DNA of 64,000 bases from Hoyosella subflava DQS3-9A1. GTDB taxonomy: Bacteria > Actinomycetota > Actinomycetes > Mycobacteriales > Mycobacteriaceae. The stretch covers positions 248,001-312,000 of the forward strand of contig NC_015564.1 of the NCBI RefSeq assembly GCF_000214175.1, read 5' to 3'. The notes under the pieces were generated by a model that searched no databases, had not been told where the DNA came from, and worked only from the letters and a program-made list of their open reading frames with translations. Position 1 is the stretch's first letter. Every line of letters starts with the position of its first letter. Of the stretch, positions 57,416 through 64,000 are shown one piece after another. The position numbers and the translations under genes were made by a program.

Positions 57416-58894
57416 TCAGGCAGCGACTGGCGTCGGTTGGGGCGCGGCGGCGGTGCGAGTGAGTTGCTTCAAACCGATGACGACGGCACAGGTAACGAGG
57501 CTGCCGGCAATAATTGCGATGAGGTATCCGAGCGGGTTGCCGATGAGGCCGATGACCCAGATCCCGCCGTGTGGTGCGCGGAGTGTTGATCCGAATGCCA
57601 TTGACAGGGCCCCAGCGGTTGCTCCGCCCGCGATGGTCGAGGCGATGACACGGAATGGGTCAGCCGCAGCGAAGGGGATAGCGCCTTCGGTGATGAATGA
57701 GGCGCCGAGCACCCACGCAGCCTTACCAGCTTGCCGCTCAGCGTCGCTGAACAACTTCTTGCGTACAACGGTGGCGAGCGCGAGTCCGAGGGGCGGAACC
57801 ATACCCGCGGCCATAACGGCTGCCATGACGGTCAGGTTGTCGGAGACAAGAGCGCCGGTGCCGAACAAGTACGCAACCTTATTCACAGGGCCGCCGAGGT
57901 CGAAGCCCATCATCGCGCCGAGAAGTGCGCCGAGCGCGAGCGCGTTGGCTCCCGTTAGTCCTTGCAGCCAGTCGGTAAGGCCGTTCTGGACGGCGGCGAT
58001 CGGGCCGCCGATGACGACCAGCATCAGGAAACCGATCGCGAAGACGGAGAGCAGCGGTATCACGAGGATCGGCATCAAGCTATCGAGCCCTCGTGGAGCC
58101 TTGATCTTCTTGAGCCACATGACGATCGCGCCGGCGAGCAGACCGGCGACGAGACCGCCGAGGAAGCCTGCACCGATGGCGACTGCCAGGAGGCCACCGA
58201 CGATACCCGCGGCGAGACCCACACGATCAGCCATCGCGTAGGCGATGTAGCCAGCGAGAACTGCGACCAGCATCGAGAACGCTGTCGCGCCGATCTTGAA
58301 CATGACACCGGCGATTCCGGCTTCAGCGAGGATCGCTGAAAGGTCGGTGATTCCGGCGTACTCGACTCCTTCGTACACGCCGCCGTCGACGATTGCGGCG
58401 ATCTGCGCGCCGCCGATCATGAACGCGAGCGCGATGAGAATGCCGCCAGCTGCCACGAATGGGATCATGTAGGAGACACCGGTCATCAGCCACTGCCGCA
58501 ACTGCGTTCCGAACCCGGGGGCCTTCTGTGGCGTGGCCGGTGCGGAGACCGCCGTGGGAGCAGCGCCCGCGGCGGGGGCGTTCTCGGCTGCCGCTACCGC
58601 TTCGGCGACCATTCCCGAGGCGTCGTTGATGCCGCGCTTCACGCCGCCACGGATGGTGGGTTTGCCCGCGAAGCGCTCCTTCTCCCGAACCTCCACGTCA
58701 GCAGCGAAGATGACGGCGTCCGCTTCAGCGATTTCCGCATCAGACAACCGTTCCGCGCCCGCGGCGCCCTGCGTTTCGACACGCATTTCGTGCCCTGCAG
58801 CTTCTGCCGCCTGCTCGAGTGATTCGGCCGCCATGTAGGTGTGCGCGATGCCGGTGGGGCATGACGTCACAGCGACGAGCTTGAGTTTCTTCAT
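57416..58894 (-). CDS. fruA: Fructose-specific PTS IIBC component
   Basis: 492-aa membrane permease. IIB domain: VAVTSCPTGIAHTYMAAE, phospho-Cys C12. IIC domain (from about residue 130) is hydrophobic with VSYMIPFVAAGGILIALAFM, GFLGGLVAGLLAG and FITEGAIPFAAADP. It takes up fructose and phosphorylates it at C1. Its start overlaps the IIA stop (ATGA). Confidence 0.94.
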   Translation of the reverse strand: MKKLKLVAVTSCPTGIAHTYMAAESLEQAAEAAGHEMRVETQGAAGAERLSDAEIAEADAVIFAADVEVREKERFAGKPTIRGGVKRGINDASGMVAEAVAAAENAPAAGAAPTAVSAPATPQKAPGFGTQLRQWLMTGVSYMIPFVAAGGILIALAFMIGGAQIAAIVDGGVYEGVEYAGITDLSAILAEAGIAGVMFKIGATAFSMLVAVLAGYIAYAMADRVGLAAGIVGGLLAVAIGAGFLGGLVAGLLAGAIVMWLKKIKAPRGLDSLMPILVIPLLSVFAIGFLMLVVIGGPIAAVQNGLTDWLQGLTGANALALGALLGAMMGFDLGGPVNKVAYLFGTGALVSDNLTVMAAVMAAGMVPPLGLALATVVRKKLFSDAERQAGKAAWVLGASFITEGAIPFAAADPFRVIASTIAGGATAGALSMAFGSTLRAPHGGIWVIGLIGNPLGYLIAIIAGSLVTCAVVIGLKQLTRTAAAPQPTPVAA

Positions 58895-59343
58895 CGTCCG
58901 AGTACTTCCTTGTTGACGAGGTCTACGACGTCTTGGGGGGTGGATGCTCCGCGCAGCGCGGACCGGAACGATTCGCGGACGAGGCGGCGGGCAAGGGAGG
59001 CGAGTATCTTCATGTGTTCACTTCCGCCGCCGTCTGGAGCGGCGATCAGGAAGATGAGGTCGGCGGGCCCGTCGGCGGAGCCGAAGTCCACACCGTTTGC
59101 GCTGCGTCCGAACGCAAGTGTCGGCTCGGTGACGTATTCGGATCGAGCATGCGGGATACCGATGCCGCCCTCGATTCCGGTCGGCATCTGCGCTTCACGG
59201 TCGCGAATTGCGGTCATGAACCCTGACTCGTCGGTCACACGGCCTTCTGCGGCGAGACGGGCGACCAGGTTGGCTGTTGCTTCGCCTCGCTCCGAGCCCT
59301 GCAGGTCCAGGTCGACGAGTGCCGTGGTGATGAGTTCTGACAT
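58891..59343 (-). CDS. Fructose PTS IIA component
   Basis: 150-aa soluble IIA protein with phospho-His H65 (GIPHARSEYV). It transfers phosphate from HPr to FruA's IIB. It is separate here, rather than fused to HPr as in the FruB/FPr of enterobacteria. ATG 59343 has GGAG 6 nt upstream. Confidence 0.93.
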   Translation of the reverse strand: MSELITTALVDLDLQGSERGEATANLVARLAAEGRVTDESGFMTAIRDREAQMPTGIEGGIGIPHARSEYVTEPTLAFGRSANGVDFGSADGPADLIFLIAAPDGGGSEHMKILASLARRLVRESFRSALRGASTPQDVVDLVNKEVLGR

Positions 59344-59345
59344 TG

Positions 59346-60293
59346 TTAGCTCCGCTCTGTGAGCACGGTGCCGTGCTTCGGTTGGGTGATGGTGACTGTG
59401 ACCTGTGTGAGGTCTTCGGGTGTGGGCATGCGGGTTCCTGGCAGCGTCACTGCGGTGGTGCCCCATGCGACGGCTTCACGGAGCGCTTCTGCGCCCACCG
59501 CGCCACCCGCCAGGAACCCGGCGAGGGTGGCGTCTCCTGCTCCGACGGTGCTGAGCACTGGGCCGGGCAGTTCTGCTGCCGCGTGCAGTTCCTCTGTGTC
59601 GTCGACGAGCAGGACACCTGCTGCGCCGAGGGTGGCGAGGACGGTCCGGGCCCCGCGTGCCCGGAGAACGTGGGCCGCTTCGATGGCATCACCAATGGTG
59701 GTGATGTCGCGGCGAGCGCATTCAGCAAGCTCCTCGAGGTTCGGCTTGATGACGTCAGGTCCAGCGGAGAGGCTCGCTTCGAGCGCTTTGCCGCTGGAGT
59801 CGATTGCCACCTGGGCTCCGTGCTGGTGGGCGTGTTCGATGAGCTGTGCGTAGAAGTCGGTCGGTGCGCCTGGGGGGAGGCTGCCACATCCAGCGATCCA
59901 GTCGGCGCCGGAATTGATGACACTCGTGGCAGCCGTGACGAGATGGTCGATGTCGCTAGCTGAAAGGAGTGGTCCCGCGGCGTTGAGCTTGGTGGTGGTG
60001 CCGTCTGCTTCAGCGATGGTGATGTTGCTCCGGATGTCACTGCTGATCATGACGGGAACGGTGGGCACCGCTTCACGGCGTAGCAGCGAAGCGAGTTCGT
60101 CGCCAGCGGGACCGCCCACAAAGAGGACCGCCGCAGTTTCAGTGCCGTGGGTGACGAGGGCGCGTGAAATGTTCACACCCTTGCCTCCGGCATGGACGTG
60201 AGTGTTGGTTACGCGCTGGACTTCTCCGCGCTGCAGCACAGCTACTTCGACGGTGCGGTCGAGGCTGGGGTTTGCGGTGATGGTGATGATCAT
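59346..60293 (-). CDS. fruK: 1-phosphofructokinase
   Basis: 315-aa PfkB-family kinase that converts fructose 1-phosphate to fructose 1,6-bisphosphate. The GGKGVNISRAL motif (residues 36-46) and the catalytic GAGDATLAGFL (near residue 251) are seen. Its start overlaps the fruR stop by 4 nt and the IIA gene begins 2 nt after its stop. Confidence 0.94.
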   Translation of the reverse strand: MIITITANPSLDRTVEVAVLQRGEVQRVTNTHVHAGGKGVNISRALVTHGTETAAVLFVGGPAGDELASLLRREAVPTVPVMISSDIRSNITIAEADGTTTKLNAAGPLLSASDIDHLVTAATSVINSGADWIAGCGSLPPGAPTDFYAQLIEHAHQHGAQVAIDSSGKALEASLSAGPDVIKPNLEELAECARRDITTIGDAIEAAHVLRARGARTVLATLGAAGVLLVDDTEELHAAAELPGPVLSTVGAGDATLAGFLAGGAVGAEALREAVAWGTTAVTLPGTRMPTPEDLTQVTVTITQPKHGTVLTERS

Positions 60294-61051
60294 GCGCGAA
60301 CTACCTTCGGGCCGGCGGCTTCGATCTCGGTGGCGATTCTGTGGTCGAGGCCGGTGTCGGTGATGATGAGGTCGACTGAGGAGAGGTCGGCGAATCGGGA
60401 GAGGCAGTCGTTGCCGAACTTCGTGTGATCAGCAAGGACGACAACCCGGCGCGCGGCGCTGATCATTGCGCGCTTTGCGGCCGCTTCACCGATGTCGGGA
60501 GTGGTCAGCCCGCGCTCCGCGGAGATTCCGTTGGCGCCGATGAAGGCAACGTCAACGTACGTGCTTGCGAGTGCTTGCAGTGCCCAGTCGTCGACAGTCG
60601 CGAGTGTTTTCCCGCGCACTTTTCCACCGGTCATCAGCACTGTGGTGCGCGGCCGGAAGGCGAGCGCGCTGGCGATAGGCAGTGCATTGGTGACAACCGT
60701 AAGGTCACGGTCGCTCGGCCAGATCTCGGCTAGTCGTGACGTTGTCGTGCCGGCATCAATGAGGACGGAGCCTTCGTTGGGGATTTCTGCGAAGGCGGTT
60801 TTGACGATGCGTTCCTTCTCTCCGGTCATGACCGTGTCGCGTACTGCGAGCGCCGGTTCGCCGCCGAGGTAATCGAGAGGCATTGCGCCGCCGTGGACCT
60901 TCTTGATGAGGCCGTGGCGCTCGAGCGTGGCGAGGTCTCGCCGGATCGTCTCAATGGAGACGCCGAAAGTGCTCGCAAGCTCGCTGGCGTCAACTCGCCC
61001 GTTGGTTCGGGTGAGTTCGACGATGCGTTGGTGTCGCTCTTCCGCAAACAT
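60290..61051 (-). CDS. fruR: DeoR-family fructose operon regulator
   Basis: 253-aa DeoR repressor. N-terminal HTH: ERHQRIVELTRTNGRVDASE and FGVSIETIRRDLATLERHGL; C-terminal sugar-isomerase-like domain with VLIDAGTTTSRLAE and VVTNALPIA. It is the first gene of the fru operon, controlling itself and the rest in response to fructose 1-phosphate. ATG 61051 has AGGA 8 nt upstream; a candidate operator is at 61084-61103. Confidence 0.92.
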   Translation of the reverse strand: MFAEERHQRIVELTRTNGRVDASELASTFGVSIETIRRDLATLERHGLIKKVHGGAMPLDYLGGEPALAVRDTVMTGEKERIVKTAFAEIPNEGSVLIDAGTTTSRLAEIWPSDRDLTVVTNALPIASALAFRPRTTVLMTGGKVRGKTLATVDDWALQALASTYVDVAFIGANGISAERGLTTPDIGEAAAKRAMISAARRVVVLADHTKFGNDCLSRFADLSSVDLIITDTGLDHRIATEIEAAGPKVVRA

Positions 61052-61083
61052 GTGGTCGTCCTGCCGTTCGTGTGTGTATATAT

Positions 61084-61122
61084 CTGTTTTACGCCCGTTT
61101 ATGTGGTGTGTCAAGTGTCACA
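61084..61122 (-). promoter_or_regulatory. fru operon promoter with FruR and Crp-like sites
   Basis: On the minus strand, TTGACA (61114-61109), a 17-nt spacer and TAAAAC (61091-61086). Over the -10 lies a direct repeat with 10-bp period, tGTTTTAcgcccGTTTAT (61086-61102), a likely FruR operator. Over the -35 lies a Crp-like site, tgtgt-caagtg-tcaca (61107-61122), one mismatch from consensus. That position would suit repression by Crp. Confidence 0.65.
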
Positions 61123-61228
61123 AGGAGGGAACTTTTGCAGGGGTTATCACAGTCGAAGCGCCGTGCTGGAGTCGAGACTCTGTGGAATCCAGGTGAAACC
61201 TAGTGGTTATGTGACCTGTTGCGCCTGT

Positions 61229-62806
61229 TTATGACTGTTTAAGAGTCGCGGTCGGCGCTGCTACAGGAGTGGGTACGCCCCGGCCTCTGAGCACCTCGGA
61301 CCGGACGATCTGCCAGCGCTGAGCCTCGTCGGGATGCGCACGGGAGACCGACGTGCCAGAGGCAAGAACGCAGCCAGGTTCATCCTTGGCCAGCTCAGTG
61401 ATGCGCGCAGCCTCATTTACCGGGTCGCCAATGACGGTGTATTCAAGGCGGTGGGCTGCTCCGACATTGCCCGCAACCGTGCTGCCCGCCGCGACTCCGA
61501 TACCGAAACCGACTGCGGCGCCACCGGGGTCGGTGCGCAAGATGTACGGGAGGCGTTGCGCGAGTTCTCGCGCGGCCGCGAGCGCCGCACCCGCAGGGTC
61601 CGAATGTTCCAGTGGTGCACCAAAAACCGCCATCGCTGCATCGCCCAGGAATTTGTTGACGAGGCCGTCATGCCGGTCGACTGCCTCGACCACTTCGTGG
61701 AAGAAGTTGTTGAGAAGCGTGACGATCTTCGCTGGAGGCTGCTGCATCGCGAGGTTCGTCGAACCCGTGAGATCGACGAAAAGTACAGCGACGAAACGTT
61801 CCTCGCCGCCAAGCGCGACGCCGTCCCTCAGTGCGCGACGGGCGACGTCAATCCCCACATACCGCCCGAACAGATCCCGCAACTCTTCACGTTCTTCGAT
61901 CGCTGTCACCATCTCGTTGAACCCGGCTTGAAGTTGCCCGAGTTCCGTGGCGTCGTAGATATGGACAGGCGTGCTGTAATCGCCCGCTTGCACTCGTTTG
62001 AGTGCGGCGCGCAGCTGGTTGATGGGATCTGAGATCGCTCCCGCGGTGAGCTTGGTGACCGCGAAGCTGCCGACGAGCAGCCCGGCGCTGAGGATCAGGA
62101 TCGAGGATAGGACCGCCTCGGCTGACGATCTGAGACTCCCAGTGAGCGCGGCGGCCGCTACCACCACAATTCCTGAAACGGGCACCAGGACCGTCACCGA
62201 CCAGCCAACGCGAAGGCGCGAGGACACACTGGGCGGCTTACGCAGGCTCGCATCGCCCGACGCGATAGCGTCGGCGTGAACTGGCCGCAATACGCGTTCA
62301 GCAAAGAGATACCCAATTGCGCACGCCGTGCCTGCACCAATCGCAACCGTGAGCGACGTGATGACGGCGAACTGCACCGAGTCGGCGGTGGACACCACGA
62401 AGATGATGCCGCCGATCGTCCAGAAGGCCGCGAGCGCCCACGCCAGCAATAGGGGGATCCGTAGCGCGCGATTTCGCGCCGCATGTCCATTCGCGCCAGT
62501 TTGAGGCGCGGCTTGCCAGACGATCACTGGGCGTGCAAGCAGCCAAGCGACGCCACTGGCCAGGAACCCGGTCATCGCAAGATAGCCCAGGAAGGCCTTG
62601 ATTTGGTCGAATTCCACTTCGTCGCCGATGCGGATCGCGTCGTCGCCGGGAAGCAGGTACTGCAGGAAACCGAACACAAATGCGGCGCCCGCCACGTTCG
62701 CGATCTGAATGCCGAGCACATAGAGCGGCCACGGGCGGGTGAATGACCCGGTGAGCAATGGGGGGAATGACGCGGCTGCAGCGCGCGCTCTGTCCCGGAA
62801 TCCCAT
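61229..62806 (-). CDS. Membrane class III adenylate cyclase with HAMP domain
   Basis: 525-aa receptor-type cyclase (Rv3645 counterpart). Six membrane helices, a HAMP linker (LTAGAISDPINQLRAALKRV) and a class III catalytic domain. Metal-binding Asp: VLFVDLTGSTNLAM; late transition-state motif GDPVNEAARI (Asn and Arg). It makes the cAMP read by Crp. ATG 62806 chosen; a TTG at 62833 is possible. It lies upstream of fruR on the same strand with a 177-nt gap. Confidence 0.93.
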   Translation of the reverse strand: MGFRDRARAAAASFPPLLTGSFTRPWPLYVLGIQIANVAGAAFVFGFLQYLLPGDDAIRIGDEVEFDQIKAFLGYLAMTGFLASGVAWLLARPVIVWQAAPQTGANGHAARNRALRIPLLLAWALAAFWTIGGIIFVVSTADSVQFAVITSLTVAIGAGTACAIGYLFAERVLRPVHADAIASGDASLRKPPSVSSRLRVGWSVTVLVPVSGIVVVAAAALTGSLRSSAEAVLSSILILSAGLLVGSFAVTKLTAGAISDPINQLRAALKRVQAGDYSTPVHIYDATELGQLQAGFNEMVTAIEEREELRDLFGRYVGIDVARRALRDGVALGGEERFVAVLFVDLTGSTNLAMQQPPAKIVTLLNNFFHEVVEAVDRHDGLVNKFLGDAAMAVFGAPLEHSDPAGAALAAARELAQRLPYILRTDPGGAAVGFGIGVAAGSTVAGNVGAAHRLEYTVIGDPVNEAARITELAKDEPGCVLASGTSVSRAHPDEAQRWQIVRSEVLRGRGVPTPVAAPTATLKQS

Positions 62807-62875
62807 GACATGATCTTCGCCTATCGTGGGCAACCAACGCGACCTCTTCGCGCAACCAGCGCTAACCTCAAAGTC

Positions 62876-64000
62876 GTGGCGAATGTGTTCAGCGGTCTGG
62901 TAGGTCAGGAAGACGTGGTAACCGAACTGATCTCCGCAGCTGAGGCCGCGCGGGGGGCGGGTTCACTGTCAGGCATGACTCACGCCTGGCTGTTCACCGG
63001 CCCGCCCGGGTCCGGGAGATCGGTGGCGGCCCAGAGCTTTGCAGCCGCGCTCCAGTGCACGCAGCCTGGCCTGCCCGGTTGTGGAGGTTGCGCAGCGTGC
63101 GCGTCGGTGATGCACGGTTCTCACGCAGACGTTCGCCGAGTAATTCCTGAGGGTTTGAGTATCGCGGTGTCTGAAATGCGCAACATCGTGCAAATCGCCT
63201 CGCGGCGTCCCAGCGTCGGCCGATGGCAAGTTGTCATCATCGAAGACGCGGACCGGCTAACGGAGGGGGCGGCCAACGCGCTGCTCAAAGTCGTGGAAGA
63301 ACCGCCCACGCACACTGTTTTCCTGCTGTGCGCGCCGTCTCCCGATCCTCAAGACATCGCCGTGACGCTCCGGTCACGCTGCCGCCTGGTGGTTCTCCGT
63401 ACCCCGGGCGCGGAGGCGATCGAAGCGGTTCTCCGTGAACGGGACGGGCTCGACGCGGAGACTGCCCGATGGGCTGCATCCGTGTGTGGGGGCCACGTCG
63501 GCCGGGCCCGCCGTCTCGCGACCGATCCGCTGGCCCGGGAGCGGCGTGCGAAGGTCCTGGCGATTGCCCGAGAGGCGTCACGTCCGGCAGCCGCGATCAA
63601 CGCTGCCGACGAGATCCTCGCTACTGCGTCCGATGATGCGAAGACGGTGGGTGCGGAACTCAACGAGAAGGAAACGGAGGAGTTGAAAACCGCCCTCGGC
63701 GCTGGTGGGACCGGCAGGGGGACTGCAGGGGCACTCCGTGGCGCCGCGGGAGCACTCAAGGAACTTGAGCGTCGGCAGAAGTCGCGTGCCACCCGAACCG
63801 CGCGCGACGCATTCGACCGGGCCTTGATGGATCTGGCGGGTCTTTACCGTGACGCGCTCGCCTTCTCGTTCGATGCGAGCGTGCCCGCCACGCACCCAGA
63901 CGTCGCTGACACCGCGCAGCAGATCGCACGGGACTGTCGCCCTGAAGCGCTGCTGCGCAGCATCGATGCGATCCTCGAATGCCGGGAAGCACTTGACACG
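62876..64000 (+). CDS. holB: DNA polymerase III subunit delta' (partial, runs off the window)
   Basis: The reading frame is open from GTG 62876 to the window end (375 codons), so this is the 5' part of the gene. It has a Walker-A-like GPPGSGRSVAA (Lys replaced by Arg), four Cys for zinc (CTQPGLPGCGGCAAC), VVIIEDADRL and the sensor LRSRC, all typical of the clamp-loader delta' subunit. TAACCT 7 nt upstream of the GTG indicates a leaderless message; GTG 62885 is an alternative start. Divergent from the cyclase gene, as in M. tuberculosis. Confidence 0.94.
   Translation, partial: MANVFSGLVGQEDVVTELISAAEAARGAGSLSGMTHAWLFTGPPGSGRSVAAQSFAAALQCTQPGLPGCGGCAACASVMHGSHADVRRVIPEGLSIAVSEMRNIVQIASRRPSVGRWQVVIIEDADRLTEGAANALLKVVEEPPTHTVFLLCAPSPDPQDIAVTLRSRCRLVVLRTPGAEAIEAVLRERDGLDAETARWAASVCGGHVGRARRLATDPLARERRAKVLAIAREASRPAAAINAADEILATASDDAKTVGAELNEKETEELKTALGAGGTGRGTAGALRGAAGALKELERRQKSRATRTARDAFDRALMDLAGLYRDALAFSFDASVPATHPDVADTAQQIARDCRPEALLRSIDAILECREALDT

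Noticed and set aside
57108-58241. 377-codon plus-strand reading frame opposite fruA
   Set aside because: fruA and ptsH on the minus strand have clear active sites and operon structure; the opposite frame is low-complexity Pro/Ala/Arg sequence.

Overview
The window is high-GC actinobacterial DNA that looks like a member of the Mycobacteriales (mycolate-type actinobacteria related to Mycobacterium, Rhodococcus and Hoyosella). Much of it follows the M. tuberculosis Rv3709c-Rv3644c gene order: ask-asd; tRNA-Pro, phosphoesterase, ponA2, whiB4, bagB/bagA, DUF4177, RidA; MBL hydrolase, crp, a small membrane protein, nth-tlpA-nudix-marP, ephE, a DUF1469-type membrane protein; acs; ssd and the tad pilus operon; a MrfA-like helicase; topA; a membrane adenylate cyclase; holB. 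GTG starts, 4-nt ATGA/GTGA overlaps and leaderless-looking promoters are common. Genus-level identity is only a guess; the species cannot be fixed from sequence alone.

Region by region. 1-3.9 kb: a trans-acting enoyl-reductase-like gene, then ask (with an internal beta-subunit start) and asd. 3.9-10.7 kb: an accessory block with a TetR-controlled serine hydrolase and a decaying lipid cluster: a thiolase with three frameshifts, an SDR that has lost its NNAG segment, a WS/DGAT acyltransferase, a broken TetR and an intact TetR. 11-16.4 kb: an oxidative-stress set (furA-katA, dps) and a KtrAB-like K+ transporter. 16.7-24.2 kb: tRNA-Pro and the ponA2/whiB4/bagAB core. 24.2-28.8 kb: a tightly overlapping ACAD-SDR-phosphotransferase-phosphatase operon that resembles 4-hydroxyacyl-CoA catabolism, plus a Gfo/Idh oxidoreductase. 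28.9-36.7 kb: MBL hydrolase, XRE regulator, crp, nth-to-marP operon, EphE-like protein. 36.8-38.9 kb: HxlR regulator divergent from an unrecognised 436-aa protein. 38.9-43.5 kb: acs, a degenerate Fic-like protein, a HAD phosphatase and two structured RNA candidates (a probable Ms1/6S-like RNA and a clear 6C RNA). 43.5-48.1 kb: Tad/Flp operon. 48.1-55.3 kb: helicase, secreted SGNH hydrolase, lipoprotein, topA. 55.4-61.1 kb: a complete fructose PTS operon with its DeoR regulator. 61.2-64 kb: adenylate cyclase and the 5' part of holB, which runs off the window.

A regulatory thread connects distant parts. The window encodes a class III adenylate cyclase and Crp, and carries a perfect TGTGA-N6-TCACA site with a one-mismatch neighbour upstream of acs, and another one-mismatch site on the -35 box of the fructose operon promoter. 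This suggests cAMP-Crp control of acetate and fructose use. Most intergenic hairpins lie between convergent genes; the two that do not fit that rule mark the small RNA candidates.
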